Of a stretch of DNA of 64,000 nucleotides, positions 46,134 through 55,079 are shown piece by piece. The DNA comes from Bhargavaea sp. CC-171006 (GTDB lineage: Bacteria; Bacillota; Bacilli; Bacillales_A; Planococcaceae). The position numbers and the translations under genes were made by a program. The stretch's first letter is position 1, and each line of letters starts with the position of its first letter. The DNA lies in assembly GCF_009761675.1 (NCBI RefSeq), contig NZ_QUZH01000033.1, forward strand, positions 186,001-250,000. Reading direction: 5' to 3'. The notes below the pieces were generated by a model that did not search any database, was not told where the DNA came from, and worked only from the letters and a program-made list of their open reading frames with translations.

Positions 46134-47102
46134 ATGAAAGAGCCGGATGCCAGTTGCTGTACACCTGGACAAAATCACATCATACGGACAGAAGAAATCT
46201 ATATTACTGAATGTAAGAAACCATGTGATCGGGAACATATGGTTTACATACCGGGCGGCTCATTCCTGATGGGCAGCGAGGATGCGGAAAGTTTTCCGCA
46301 AGACGGGGAAGGGCCAATCCGTGAAGTCACGGTGAATTCATTTTATATCGATCCTGCCGCCGTTACCAATGCGTCATTCGATGAATTTGTTGCACAGACC
46401 GGCTACACGACAGATGCTGAACGGTTCGGATGGTCATTTGTCTTTCATCTGCTGATCAGTGACAGGACGGCGGAAACGGTGGTGGGCAGTGTCCCGCAAG
46501 CGCCGTGGTGGCTTGCGGTGCCTGGAGCTGATTGGCGGCACCCTGATGGCCCGGACTCGGGGATCAGTGAGCGATTGGATCATCCGGTCGTCCATGTCTC
46601 ATACCGCGATGCACAGGCCTATTGCAGTTGGGCGGGCAAGCGCCTGCCGACCGAGGCGGAATGGGAGTATGCAGCAAGAGGGGGGCTTCAGTCCAAAAAG
46701 TATCCGTGGGGAGATGAGATCATGCCGGATGGAGAACATAGATGCAATATCTGGCAGGGAGAATTCCCGATGCAAAATACAGCATCTGACGGATATGTCG
46801 GAACAGCTCCCGTGCAATCCTATTCACCAAACGGATATGGTCTTTATAACATGTCCGGAAATGTGTGGGAGTGGTGTTCGGACTGGTTCACAGAACGGCG
46901 GAGAGGCAAATATCAACCAAAAGGTCCTGAAAAAGGGATGGCGAAGGTGATGAAGGGGGGATCTTATTTGTGTCATCAATCCTACTGCAACCGATATCGA
47001 GTTGCCGCCCGTTCATCGAATACCCCGGATAGTTCAACCGGAAATATCGGTTTTCGCTGTGTCGCTGATGCCGAACCGCTCCGAACAAACAGAAAAAGGT
47101 GA
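46134..47102 (+). CDS. Formylglycine-generating enzyme (sulfatase-modifying factor)
   Basis: Copper-dependent oxidase that turns the sulfatase Cys into formylglycine. 322 residues with the N-terminal SCCTPG, FMGSEDAESFPQDGEGP, the central KRLPTEAEWEYAARGG, NVWEWCSDWF and the redox pair Cys280/Cys285 in GGSYLCHQSYCNRYRVAAR, with the spacing of human SUMF1 C336/C341. ATG 46134 follows GGAGAAGGAG. It is transcribed away from the sulfatase. Its last codons and stop fall inside copy B of the flanking terminator repeat. Confidence 0.92.
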   Translation: MKEPDASCCTPGQNHIIRTEEIYITECKKPCDREHMVYIPGGSFLMGSEDAESFPQDGEGPIREVTVNSFYIDPAAVTNASFDEFVAQTGYTTDAERFGWSFVFHLLISDRTAETVVGSVPQAPWWLAVPGADWRHPDGPDSGISERLDHPVVHVSYRDAQAYCSWAGKRLPTEAEWEYAARGGLQSKKYPWGDEIMPDGEHRCNIWQGEFPMQNTASDGYVGTAPVQSYSPNGYGLYNMSGNVWEWCSDWFTERRRGKYQPKGPEKGMAKVMKGGSYLCHQSYCNRYRVAARSSNTPDSSTGNIGFRCVADAEPLRTNRKR

Positions 47103-47126
47103 TCCGCAGATTTGCGGGTCACCTTT
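47093..47126 (+). repeat. Terminator, copy B of a duplicated element
   Basis: Near-identical to 44389-44424 (GGTGATCCGC-AGATTT-GCGGGTCACC). It contains the FGE stop codon (47100-47102) and abuts the czrA stop codon at 47127. It acts for both convergent genes. Confidence 0.8.
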
Positions 47127-47453
47127 CTAATGGTGTCTGGCGTGATCAATTGCATCCCGAAGCAGGTCCACGACATGTTCATCATCGATGGAATAATGCA
47201 GGGATGTACCTTCTCTTCGGTATTTGACGAGCCGCAGATTCTTCAGAAAGCGCAGCTGATGGGAGACCGTGCTCTGAAGCAGGGAAAGCCGAGCGGCGAT
47301 TTCGTTGACCGGATACTCGTGTTCCGAAAGAAGATTCAGGATCCGTAGCCGTGTCGGATCTGACAGTGCCTTAAACGTCTGGGAGACGATAAACAGCGTC
47401 TCTTCATCAAGTTCACTTTCGCCGTCGGGCATGGAATTCATCTCGTCCTGCAT
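47127..47453 (-). CDS. czrA: ArsR-family zinc-sensing repressor
   Basis: 108-residue winged-helix repressor that leaves DNA when Zn2+ or Co2+ binds. [27 protein letters not shown] and the recognition helix [14 protein letters not shown] match CzrA. The alpha-5 metal site is complete: Asp91, His93, His104 and His107, with the same spacing as Staphylococcus aureus CzrA D84/H86/H97/H100. ATG has AAGGAGG. It is the likely repressor of czcD, although a sulfatase cassette now lies between them. Confidence 0.92.
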   Translation of the reverse strand: MQDEMNSMPDGESELDEETLFIVSQTFKALSDPTRLRILNLLSEHEYPVNEIAARLSLLQSTVSHQLRFLKNLRLVKYRREGTSLHYSIDDEHVVDLLRDAIDHARHH

Positions 47454-47532
47454 GTCGCTGCCTCCTTGTAGCCGATATTTCCATTATACCAAAAGAAAAA
47501 GGCGGACCTGCAAAGCAGACCCGTCCAAGTCA

Positions 47533-47784
47533 TCAATATTCAATCTGATCTTCGATTTTCCCCTCATCATCATGGATAATGGCCATGCTGCCGTATTCCT
47601 CCGCCAATTCTTTGGCGCGTGCTACGACGCGGGACTTGTCATTCTCCTGCATCATCTGCTCTTCTTCGCCTTCTTTTTTCAACGCCCAATTCCCATCATC
47701 CGGAACGACGTGATAATTGGCTTTGTCGGTACCTGCCCGGTCATCAAAGTACTTGTCGGGGCCATTGTCATTTCTTCCCGGCAT
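47533..47784 (-). CDS. DUF2188-like small protein
   Basis: 83 residues. The core NYHVVPDDGNWALKKEGEEE...VVARAKELAEEYGSMAIIHDDEGKIEDQI follows the DUF2188 pattern (HVVP, dG-W-vk, then A+e+A, v-vH--dGki). Very acidic with a polar N-terminus. Function unknown in the family. 47785-47986 upstream shows no gene. Confidence 0.75.
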   Translation of the reverse strand: MPGRNDNGPDKYFDDRAGTDKANYHVVPDDGNWALKKEGEEEQMMQENDKSRVVARAKELAEEYGSMAIIHDDEGKIEDQIEY

Positions 47785-47986
47785 TCAGAACCCTCCCTAT
47801 CTGTGATAGTTTGTGTTTTCCCTGTTTGTCTATTATGAAACGGCTGTCGAAATAGGTGATAACGCATCTTGTTTTGACTTTCTTTCTGAACGGGAAGGAA
47901 TCAGGATCGGCGGTGTGGAAAAACCGGCATAGTCAATCGTTCCAACGGGCTCATGAAAGAGATGATACGGGGGAGGTATACAGGAG

Positions 47987-49075
47987 TTGGTGAAGCGAAT
48001 TTATTTCTTTACCGGATTTCCGGGGTTTCTCGCGACCCGGTTGATCGGCAGGCTTGCCGAGGAGGAGCCGGAGTCCGAGTTTGAGCTGCTTGTCCATGAA
48101 TCTGCCATTCCGGAGGCGGAGCGCATTGTCCAGAGACTCAGGGGAAACAAACGCACCAAACGTTTCAGAATCCATGCCGGCGATATCACGAAGACCAATC
48201 TTAAATTAGAAAAGGCAGTTTCAGAACGGCTGAAAGAAACCGTGACGCACGTTTTCCATCTGGCGGCCATCTACGACCTTGCCGTCCATGATCGCATCGC
48301 ACAATCGGTGAATGTTACGGGGACGAGGAATGTGAATCTCTGGGTTCTGGAATGCAAAGCGTTGGAACGATACGTCTATTTCAGCACCGCGTACGTATCC
48401 GGCGACCGGAAAGGCACCATTTATGAAAACGAGCTGGCACTTGGGCAGACATTTAAAAATCACTATGAAAAAACGAAACATGATGCGGAAGTGCTGGTCC
48501 AGTACATGAGAGACCGCATACCGACCACCATCATCCGTCCGGGCATCGTCCTCGGAGATTCGAAAACCGGTGAAACCGCCAAGTTCGATGGCCCGTATTT
48601 CATGATGCGCTATCTGGACAAGTTTTCACGGATGCCGATCCCCTATGTGGGTAAAGGGCAGGCGCTGATCAATCTGGTTCCGGTTGACTACATTGTAGAA
48701 GCTACCGTTTATCTGTCCCGTCATCCTGTCGGTGCGGACAAAGTGTATCATCTGACTGATCCCAATCCCTATCAGGCAAAAGAAGCTTTCCGGCTGATTT
48801 CCCAGGCGCTCACCGGGAAAGCGCCTTCATTCACGATGCCCCATTCGACAATTCGGATCATGCTGTCATTCCCTCCGTTGCGGAGATGGGTGAAGGTGGA
48901 GAAGGAGACGCTCGATTACTTCCGGCTCGAAGCGGTGTATGATTGCACGGAAGCACAGAGAGACCTCGAACCGGCCGGCATCAAATGCCCGGATTTTGCC
49001 GACTACATCCCCGCCGCCGTTGAATATTATCGTCTGCACAGGAATGATCCTGCCAAACTAATCGAAGTCGTCTGA
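47987..49075 (+). CDS. Extended short-chain dehydrogenase/thioester-reductase-like protein
   Basis: 362 residues with an N-terminal Rossmann fold. [17 protein letters not shown] is the nucleotide loop, FHLAAIYDL the following strand, and [10 protein letters not shown] gives the Tyr-x-x-x-Lys active site. The rest resembles the NAD-binding-4 domain of fatty acyl-CoA/thioester reductases (male-sterility type). There is no carrier or adenylation domain. TTG 47987 is used; GTG 47990 is equally possible. Substrate unknown. Confidence 0.78.
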   Translation: MVKRIYFFTGFPGFLATRLIGRLAEEEPESEFELLVHESAIPEAERIVQRLRGNKRTKRFRIHAGDITKTNLKLEKAVSERLKETVTHVFHLAAIYDLAVHDRIAQSVNVTGTRNVNLWVLECKALERYVYFSTAYVSGDRKGTIYENELALGQTFKNHYEKTKHDAEVLVQYMRDRIPTTIIRPGIVLGDSKTGETAKFDGPYFMMRYLDKFSRMPIPYVGKGQALINLVPVDYIVEATVYLSRHPVGADKVYHLTDPNPYQAKEAFRLISQALTGKAPSFTMPHSTIRIMLSFPPLRRWVKVEKETLDYFRLEAVYDCTEAQRDLEPAGIKCPDFADYIPAAVEYYRLHRNDPAKLIEVV

Positions 49076-49179
49076 AACTTTCTCCTACCATTCGGCGTCG
49101 GAATCGTCTATCATTTGGGTATTGCGGTTTATTCATATGCCTTCATATAGACAACCTGCCAAGAAGGGGGAAATCGGAC

Positions 49180-50088
49180 ATGCCGATCAACATACCGAAA
49201 GACCTTCCTGCCGCAATAAAGCTTCAGGAAGAGAAGATATTTGTCATGGACTCGGACCGGGCAGTTTCTCAGGACATCCGTCCTCTGAATATCCTGATCC
49301 TGAATCTTATGCCTGAGAAAGAGCGTACTGAACTCCAGTTGCTTCGGCTTCTCGGCAATACGCCGCTCCAGGTGAATGTCACATTCATGACGATGGCGAG
49401 CCATCAGTCGAAAAATACAAGCAGGTCGCATCTGGATGCATTCTATGTCACGTTCGAAGAGATCAGGCATCGAAGGTTCGATGGGATGATCATCACTGGC
49501 GCGCCGATCGAACATCTGGATTTTGAAGAAGTGAACTACTGGAGCGAGTTAGAAGAGATCTTTGAATGGTCTGAGCAAAATGTCACATCGCTTCTCAATA
49601 TTTGCTGGGGTGCACAGGCGGCTCTTTACCATTTCTACGGAATCGGAAAGCGGCCGCTTCCGGAAAAATGTTTTGGGGTATACCGGCATACCATCTCAGA
49701 TCCGACTGTGCGGCTGGCAAGAGGATTCAATGACCTCTTCGTCGCTCCGCATTCCCGCTATACCGAAGTGGATTCGGAAGACATCCGGAACCATCCAAAG
49801 CTTCATCTTCTGTCCGAGTCGGACGAGGCGGGCGCCTTCATCATCGTATCCAAAGACGAAAGGCATATTATGATCACCGGACATTTGGAGTACGATGCAG
49901 ATACGCTTGCGATCGAGTATCAGCGGGATCAGGACAAGGGTCTTGGCACAGCCATTCCCGAGCACTATTTCCCGGACGACGATCCGGAGAACATTCCACT
50001 CAATACGTGGCGTTCCCATACGTTCCTGCTTTTCTCGAACTGGCTGAATTATTATGTGTACCAGGAAACGCCTTACGTCTGGGAATAA
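49180..50088 (+). CDS. metA: Homoserine O-acetyltransferase, MetA type
   Basis: First step of methionine synthesis: transfers an acyl group to homoserine. 302 residues with the class I glutaminase-like fold, nucleophile Cys142 (NICWGAQ), and His235/Glu237 (GHLEY). Residue 111 is Glu (GAPIE). In Bacillus MetA this residue selects acetyl-CoA, while Gly in Escherichia coli selects succinyl-CoA. So acetyltransferase is favoured. It pairs with the trans-sulfuration enzyme at 33715-34842. No SAM riboswitch is seen in the 104-bp leader. Confidence 0.94.
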   Translation: MPINIPKDLPAAIKLQEEKIFVMDSDRAVSQDIRPLNILILNLMPEKERTELQLLRLLGNTPLQVNVTFMTMASHQSKNTSRSHLDAFYVTFEEIRHRRFDGMIITGAPIEHLDFEEVNYWSELEEIFEWSEQNVTSLLNICWGAQAALYHFYGIGKRPLPEKCFGVYRHTISDPTVRLARGFNDLFVAPHSRYTEVDSEDIRNHPKLHLLSESDEAGAFIIVSKDERHIMITGHLEYDADTLAIEYQRDQDKGLGTAIPEHYFPDDDPENIPLNTWRSHTFLLFSNWLNYYVYQETPYVWE

Positions 50089-50106
50089 CCCGGGGAGGGA
50101 TTTCGG

Positions 50107-50535
50107 TTGTACAAACAGAAGACCCAACCGTCGGACAACAGCGTCATCGAATTCATCGAGCAGGTCGATCACCCGCGGAAAAAAGAGGACGCCTACCGTC
50201 TTCTTGATCTGTTTTCAGAGACGACCGGCAAGGAACCGATAATGTGGGGGCCGAGTATCATCGGATTCGGCAAGTATCACTATCGATATGCAACGGGCCA
50301 TGAAGGGGACGCGCCGCTTGTCGGGTTCTCACCCAGAAAATCCAAAATCAGCCTTTATGTCACGGCCGATGATACGGAGCGTCAAGAGCAGCTTTCGCGC
50401 CTTGGCAAGCACTCATCCGGGAAGGCTTGTGTCTATATCAACAAGCTGGATGATATCAACCAGGAAGTCCTTAAAGAAATGATCCAGAGTACCATCAGAT
50501 TTCTTGAGAAGAGGTATCCGGATGGAATTGAATAA
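50107..50535 (+). CDS. DUF1801-domain protein
   Basis: 142 residues. VIEFIEQVDHPRKKEDAYRLLDLFSETTGKEPIMWGPSIIGFGKYHY and FSPRKSKISLYV match DUF1801 (YdhG-like). TTG 50107 behind GGGGAGGG, 19 bp after metA, so it is probably on the same transcript. Soluble; function unknown. Confidence 0.8.
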   Translation: MYKQKTQPSDNSVIEFIEQVDHPRKKEDAYRLLDLFSETTGKEPIMWGPSIIGFGKYHYRYATGHEGDAPLVGFSPRKSKISLYVTADDTERQEQLSRLGKHSSGKACVYINKLDDINQEVLKEMIQSTIRFLEKRYPDGIE

Positions 50536-50544
50536 AACAGAAGG

Positions 50545-50572
50545 GAACCTGCCTCTGGGCAGGTTCTTTTTT
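50545..50572 (+). terminator. Terminator after metA and the DUF1801 gene
   Basis: GAACCTGCC...GGCAGGTTC stem with a 4-nt loop and six T. Confidence 0.85.
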
Positions 50573-50615
50573 CGTCCGGCGGGTAAAGTAAGAGCGAACA
50601 GCCGGAGGGATACAG

Positions 50616-51368
50616 ATGAAAAAACTAGTGTTTCTATTAATATTCCCCCTCTTCCTGTTTGGATGCGGAAGTGAAGAGGAGGAAGGGAAAGAAAGCGGAA
50701 AATCAGGTAAGGAACTGATAGGTGAACTGCTTGGCACCATTTCAGAAGTGGACTCCTACGAAATGGAAGTGGAAATCACGTCGGAAAACAGAGGCGGCAA
50801 GCAGGAAACAACAACCGGGAAAATCAGGGTCGCAGATTTCGATATGCCGGAGATGCACGCCGTCTACGAGAAGATGCCTGAAGTCGTCTCCCGGGAAAAT
50901 ACATCCAAACTGGAATACTACCAGGCAGGAGAACGCCTTGTGATCAACTTGGGAGACGGATGGACAAACAGGAGTACTGAAGACATCACCGCTGATGATC
51001 TCCCGTCGGTCCGCTATATGGACATCGTCCAGCTGTTGAGGGAAGTGGAAGGGGAGCTGAAGACAGATCAGACCGGAAACCGGATTATATATGAAGGGGA
51101 CAGCCAAAAGTTGTTTGATTCATTCAAGAAAACATTGTCCATCTCATTTCGGTCGATCAGTCCGGAAGCAACCAGCAGCCGGCTCGAGGTACGGCTGGAT
51201 GGAAAAACATCGATGATGAAGGAGTTCCGCTATACCGTCACCGGAAAGGAAATGGATCAGTCAGAGACCATCGGCTACCGTCTGCGATATCTCCGGATGA
51301 ATGAGGTAAAAGGCATTGATATTCCTGACGAGGTCCTTGATGAGATGAGCGGTACGACAACTCACTAG
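50616..51368 (+). CDS. Lipoprotein with DUF6612/LolA-like body
   Basis: 250 residues. Signal peptide MKKLVFLLIFPLFLFGC with the lipobox Cys17, then a Glu/Lys/Ser-rich linker. The beta-rich domain that follows (SYEMEVEITSENRGGKQETTTGKIRV and similar strands) looks like DUF6612-type Bacillus lipoproteins. It would be anchored to the outer face of the membrane. Good AGCCGGAGGG ribosome site. No functional partner is evident. Confidence 0.75.
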   Translation: MKKLVFLLIFPLFLFGCGSEEEEGKESGKSGKELIGELLGTISEVDSYEMEVEITSENRGGKQETTTGKIRVADFDMPEMHAVYEKMPEVVSRENTSKLEYYQAGERLVINLGDGWTNRSTEDITADDLPSVRYMDIVQLLREVEGELKTDQTGNRIIYEGDSQKLFDSFKKTLSISFRSISPEATSSRLEVRLDGKTSMMKEFRYTVTGKEMDQSETIGYRLRYLRMNEVKGIDIPDEVLDEMSGTTTH

Positions 51369-51466
51369 GGGCACTGGTGAGCTGTGTGATTTCCGGGTGA
51401 ATATACTTCAAAAGACGCACGTGGCACCAGTTGCCGCGAGGCTTCTTTTGTGTCCAAATAATAAAA

Positions 51467-51491
51467 GCCTGTCCGGTCTGCCGGACAGGCT
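51467..51491 (-). terminator. Terminator after the glycosyltransferase gene
   Basis: AGCCTGTCCGG...CCGGACAGGCT stem. On the - strand a TTTTATT tract follows, nine bases from the stop codon. Confidence 0.75.
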
Positions 51492-51499
51492 GGTTTGAA

Positions 51500-52243
51500 T
51501 TAAGTTTCTTCGGCAAACTCCCGTTCTGCGGAACTGACGTACAATGAGCGTCCATTGAAGTAGCCTGAGATGATTTTCAGGAAGATTCGGACCGAGTCCT
51601 GTACAGGGCGATAATGGGAACTGGCATTGTCGTCGAGATAAATGGTTCTTATTCCCACTTCCCGGATTTCTACATCTTCCCGCACGGCATGGATCAGCGA
51701 ATTCATTTCATAATCATATCTTTCTCCCCTGATCGTCATGAGCCAGCGGATTTCCCTGCGGGGAATTCCCCGCAGGCCGGTTTGGGTATCATTAAGCCGT
51801 GTGCCAAAGAGCATCTTGAACAGCCGGGAAGTCAGCCGATTACCGAACAGGCTTCTTCCCGGGATGTCAGGGTGTATAAAATCCCTGACTCCCAATACCA
51901 GCCCCCTGGCCGATTTGACGGTTTCCCGGGTTACCCTGATAACATCATCAGCGGTATGTTGTCCGTCGGCGTCGGCAGTTATGACATGGGTGACTTCTTC
52001 ACACTGTTCCCAAACGTGGCGGAATGCCGTTTTAAGCGCGGCTCCCTTGCCCATATTTCGTCCATGAGTGAGTACCGTGCATCCTTCTATTCCCCGGATG
52101 GAATCAAAGATCGGTTTCAGCGGAAAGGCGCTTCCGTCGTCGACAATGATGATCCGTAAATTTCCTTGTTGCCTGAGTTGGCGGATATACGCCGGCAGGC
52201 TGTGATCCGGGTTATAGGCAGGAATAATGATTGCAGGGTTCAT
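51500..52243 (-). CDS. Family 2 glycosyltransferase
   Basis: 247 residues with the GT2 fold. IIIPAYNPDHSL and IIVDDGS bind the nucleotide sugar, and the DxD-type ADADGQH binds the metal. RDFIHPDIPGRSLFGNRL...LFGTRLNDTQTGLRGIPR matches dolichyl/polyprenyl-phosphate sugar transferases. No C-terminal membrane helices, so it is peripheral. GGAGGCACGATC precedes the ATG. Acceptor unknown. Confidence 0.85.
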   Translation of the reverse strand: MNPAIIIPAYNPDHSLPAYIRQLRQQGNLRIIIVDDGSAFPLKPIFDSIRGIEGCTVLTHGRNMGKGAALKTAFRHVWEQCEEVTHVITADADGQHTADDVIRVTRETVKSARGLVLGVRDFIHPDIPGRSLFGNRLTSRLFKMLFGTRLNDTQTGLRGIPRREIRWLMTIRGERYDYEMNSLIHAVREDVEIREVGIRTIYLDDNASSHYRPVQDSVRIFLKIISGYFNGRSLYVSSAEREFAEET

Positions 52244-52393
52244 GATCGTGCCTCCTTCCGGTCGCGTGGTTACTGTCCTATACCCGTTTCAGCAGTTGTA
52301 TGCAATGCGAAACCGGAATTTCCGGCGTGATGGGTACAGAAACGTGAAACCTGGCGTGGAGGTGGGCCGTATATAAAGTTAGAGGTGATGGTC

Positions 52394-52897
52394 GTGAAAT
52401 CCTATGATCGTCCAAAATTGGACATACCGAAGACAGGGTTGGAACGAATTATGGACTGGGCTGCCATTCTGTTATTCGCCGCGGGCACAGGTTATCTGAT
52501 CTGGATATGGGGAGACCTGCCGGCAGAAGTTCCGGCCCATTTTAATGGGGCAGGAGAAGTGGACCGCTGGGGATCCAAATGGGAACTTGTGATGCTGCCC
52601 ATCATCGCGGGCTTACTCTGGATCGGGATGACCGTCCTTGAGAAATACCCGGAAAAGCATAATTACATGGCGGAATTGAATGAACGCAACATCGAGTTTC
52701 AGTACCGCAATTCCAGGATGATGCTGAATGTCCTCAAGAACCTGGTGGTCCTCGTCTTCATTTATCTGAGCTACCTTTCAACTCAAGTGGCACTCGGCGA
52801 GGAAGATTCTCTAGGCATCGGATTTCTTCCGTTTTTCCTAGTCCTCATGTTTGCTCCAATGATCATTTTCATGATCCGGTCGCTGAGGCACCGGTAA
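52394..52897 (+). CDS. DUF1648-domain membrane protein
   Basis: 167 residues with four membrane segments. LPAEVPAHFNGAGEVDRWGSK is the DUF1648 signature found in SdpI-type immunity and related proteins. GTG 52394 suits the AGAGGTGAT ribosome site better than the ATG six bases earlier. First of three closely spaced genes with the zinc-ribbon and M50 genes. Function unknown. Confidence 0.8.
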   Translation: MKSYDRPKLDIPKTGLERIMDWAAILLFAAGTGYLIWIWGDLPAEVPAHFNGAGEVDRWGSKWELVMLPIIAGLLWIGMTVLEKYPEKHNYMAELNERNIEFQYRNSRMMLNVLKNLVVLVFIYLSYLSTQVALGEEDSLGIGFLPFFLVLMFAPMIIFMIRSLRHR

Positions 52898-52914
52898 CGA
52901 AAGGAGGGATCGGC

Positions 52915-53214
52915 ATGCCGATCTGTGCAAATTGCCGTCATCGTTGGTCCTTCAGGGAGACATTGCGCGCGATGTATACCCTGAAGCCGACGATGACCTG
53001 TCCAAACTGCAAACAGGAACAGCATCTGACTTCCGCTTCAAGAAAACGGGGAGCCTTCATGCCTTTTCTGATACTGATTCCTATGCTGCTCAATGTGTTT
53101 TTTGAAATGAACTGGCTGACCTTGATCGGGGGCATGTTGCTGGTTGCGGTTGTCTTCAATCTGGTTTATCCGCGCCTCATTGAAGTCACGAATGAAGAGG
53201 AACCGATTTGGTGA
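52915..53214 (+). CDS. TIGR04104-type zinc-ribbon membrane protein
   Basis: 99 residues. A four-Cys zinc ribbon (Cys4, Cys7, Cys29, Cys32; CANC...CPNC) is followed by two membrane helices. The CxxC-about 20-CxxC spacing matches the TIGR04104 family of Bacillales. AAAGGAGGG precedes the ATG. Its stop codon overlaps the start of the next gene (GTGA), so translation is coupled. Confidence 0.82.
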   Translation: MPICANCRHRWSFRETLRAMYTLKPTMTCPNCKQEQHLTSASRKRGAFMPFLILIPMLLNVFFEMNWLTLIGGMLLVAVVFNLVYPRLIEVTNEEEPIW

Positions 53215-54353
53215 CAGCATCCCGGGATAAGGGGACGGGACAAAAAAAGAAAAGTCTCGGACAGACATTGGCCGGGCTTGCCATCGGCGTTGTCCTGTGG
53301 CCTGTGTTCCTTCCCTATCTGTTTATCCACGAACCTGTAATAGACTTGAAAAATACTCTGGTCATCCTCACGGCCATAGTCGTCAGTGCTGTTTTGGCAC
53401 TGATTATCCATGAATTCGGACATGCCATCGCCGGTGCCGTATCGGGCATGAAGTTCATGAATATGAGCATCGGCCCTTTAGTCGTCATCCGTTCTGGTGA
53501 AAAAAACCGGATCATTTTCCAAAAGCCTGCGCTCGGATACCTGGGCCGTGCCATGTTGCGCTTTCCTGCAGAAATCACTGCAGAACAGATGGAAAATGTG
53601 CTGAAACGGTATGTGGCCGGGGGGCCGGCAGCCAATATCATCGCTGCAACCATTTCAGTTGCACTTGTATATACGATCCTGCCATCCGGTGTCCTGCTGA
53701 CATTTGCCATCGTCAATCTCCTGTTGGGAGCAGCAAACCTGATCCCTTCCGACAGCAAGGGAATGATGACGGACGGAAAACATCTGTCCATGCTGGCGGG
53801 AAAAACGCCGGGCAAGGAGCTGGTGCTGATCAGCTACCGTCTCATGCAGGAAGATACGGAAGGGACGGACTGGTCCCCCGAAACGGTGAGAACTGCCGAA
53901 GAGCTGGTCAGGAGAAACCCTGATCACCCTCTGACGCCGGCTTTGTATGCTTCATTGTCACCTTATTACATATCTAAGAATCCGTTGTTATCCGAGGAGC
54001 TCGGGCGCGAAATCGCATTCCGGGAGAGGCCGCTGAAAATCGACCCGCTTCAGGATATGGCGGACATCGCCATGATTCATACGCTTCATGCAGCAGGCCT
54101 ACTTTCCTCCGAGCCGGAAATCCGTACGAAGCTCAGCCGGATCGGAGAAACAGAAAAAGTCACCAGGCTGTTTCGGGATGCCTATTCAGCCATCCTTGAC
54201 CGGCAGGCTGACAAGCTCAACGATTATCTGGATGAATTGGAGCATGTGCTGGGGGAGTGGCACTCGCTGTATCTGGAAGGCATCTATGAGAAAGAGAGGG
54301 TCCTCGTGTTGAGGAATGCTCTCAGAGATTGCGAGACTCAGTGTAATCGTTAA
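53211..54353 (+). CDS. M50/site-2-protease-like membrane protein
   Basis: About 380 residues. Two N-terminal helices are followed by a membrane zinc motif HEFGH (about 67-71), a GGPAAN turn and a second-site Asp in MTDGKH, the layout of M50 proteases. The C-terminal 170 residues are soluble and helical. A TTG three bases upstream is an alternative start. Coupled to the zinc-ribbon gene. Substrate unknown. It may act in regulated intramembrane cleavage or only in peptide handling. Confidence 0.8.
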   Translation: MTASRDKGTGQKKKSLGQTLAGLAIGVVLWPVFLPYLFIHEPVIDLKNTLVILTAIVVSAVLALIIHEFGHAIAGAVSGMKFMNMSIGPLVVIRSGEKNRIIFQKPALGYLGRAMLRFPAEITAEQMENVLKRYVAGGPAANIIAATISVALVYTILPSGVLLTFAIVNLLLGAANLIPSDSKGMMTDGKHLSMLAGKTPGKELVLISYRLMQEDTEGTDWSPETVRTAEELVRRNPDHPLTPALYASLSPYYISKNPLLSEELGREIAFRERPLKIDPLQDMADIAMIHTLHAAGLLSSEPEIRTKLSRIGETEKVTRLFRDAYSAILDRQADKLNDYLDELEHVLGEWHSLYLEGIYEKERVLVLRNALRDCETQCNR

Positions 54354-54357
54354 TACG

Positions 54358-54409
54358 AGCCGGATGGTCCCGACAAGCAACAGCATTTTGTCGGGATCCA
54401 TCCGGCTTT
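54358..54409 (+). terminator. Terminator after the M50 gene
   Basis: AGCCGGATGG and CCATCCGGCT arms with an inner CCCGACA/TGTCGGG pairing, then TTTC. Confidence 0.75.
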
Positions 54410-54482
54410 CTGCTATGTACGGAAAGAGTGGGGCGCTTTATACTGAGGAGGACACGGAATAACCCATAAATGGAGACTACCT

Positions 54483-55079
54483 ATGATACTTGTTATTGAT
54501 AACTTTGATTCGTTCACTTTTAATCTTGTCCAATACCTTCGCCGCATCGGATTGGAAGTTTCAGTGCGCAGAAATAACGAAATGACTGCCGAGGAAATCC
54601 TGGAGATGGCACCTGAAGCGATCCTGATTTCTCCCGGCCCGGGCAATCCCGATACTTCCGGCATCTGTCTGGAGGTTGTCCGCCGGTTCCACAATGAAAT
54701 ACCGATTCTCGGCGTCTGTCTTGGACAGCAAGTAATATCCAGGGCATTCGGCGGAAGGGTCATCAAAGGCAGCCGGCCGGTCCACGGCAAGACTTCACAG
54801 ATCACACACGACGGCCGTGGCGTATTCGCGGGACTCCCTTCACCGCTCACTGTGGCCAGGTACCACTCCCTGGTAGTTGAGGAAGCAACGCTTCCGGACT
54901 GTCTGGAAGTTTCCGCCAGAACTAAAGATGGAGAAATCATGGGAATCCGACACAAAATGTATCCGGTAGAGGGCGTCCAGTTTCATCCGGAAGCCATCAT
55001 GACTGAATGCGGATTGGACATGCTCCGGAATTTCTTTTTGGCTTCAGAAAGGCGGGAGGTGATGGCCAATGCTGAATAA
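54483..55079 (+). CDS. pabA: Aminodeoxychorismate/anthranilate synthase glutaminase
   Basis: 198-residue class I glutamine amidotransferase that supplies ammonia to PabB (and, in Bacillus, often also to TrpE). LVIDNFDSFTFNLVQYL opens it. The triad is Cys79 (GVCLGQQ), His168 and Glu170 (VQFHPEA). GGAGACTACCT precedes the ATG. It overlaps pabBC by 11 bp, which points to p-aminobenzoate and folate synthesis. Confidence 0.93.
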   Translation: MILVIDNFDSFTFNLVQYLRRIGLEVSVRRNNEMTAEEILEMAPEAILISPGPGNPDTSGICLEVVRRFHNEIPILGVCLGQQVISRAFGGRVIKGSRPVHGKTSQITHDGRGVFAGLPSPLTVARYHSLVVEEATLPDCLEVSARTKDGEIMGIRHKMYPVEGVQFHPEAIMTECGLDMLRNFFLASERREVMANAE

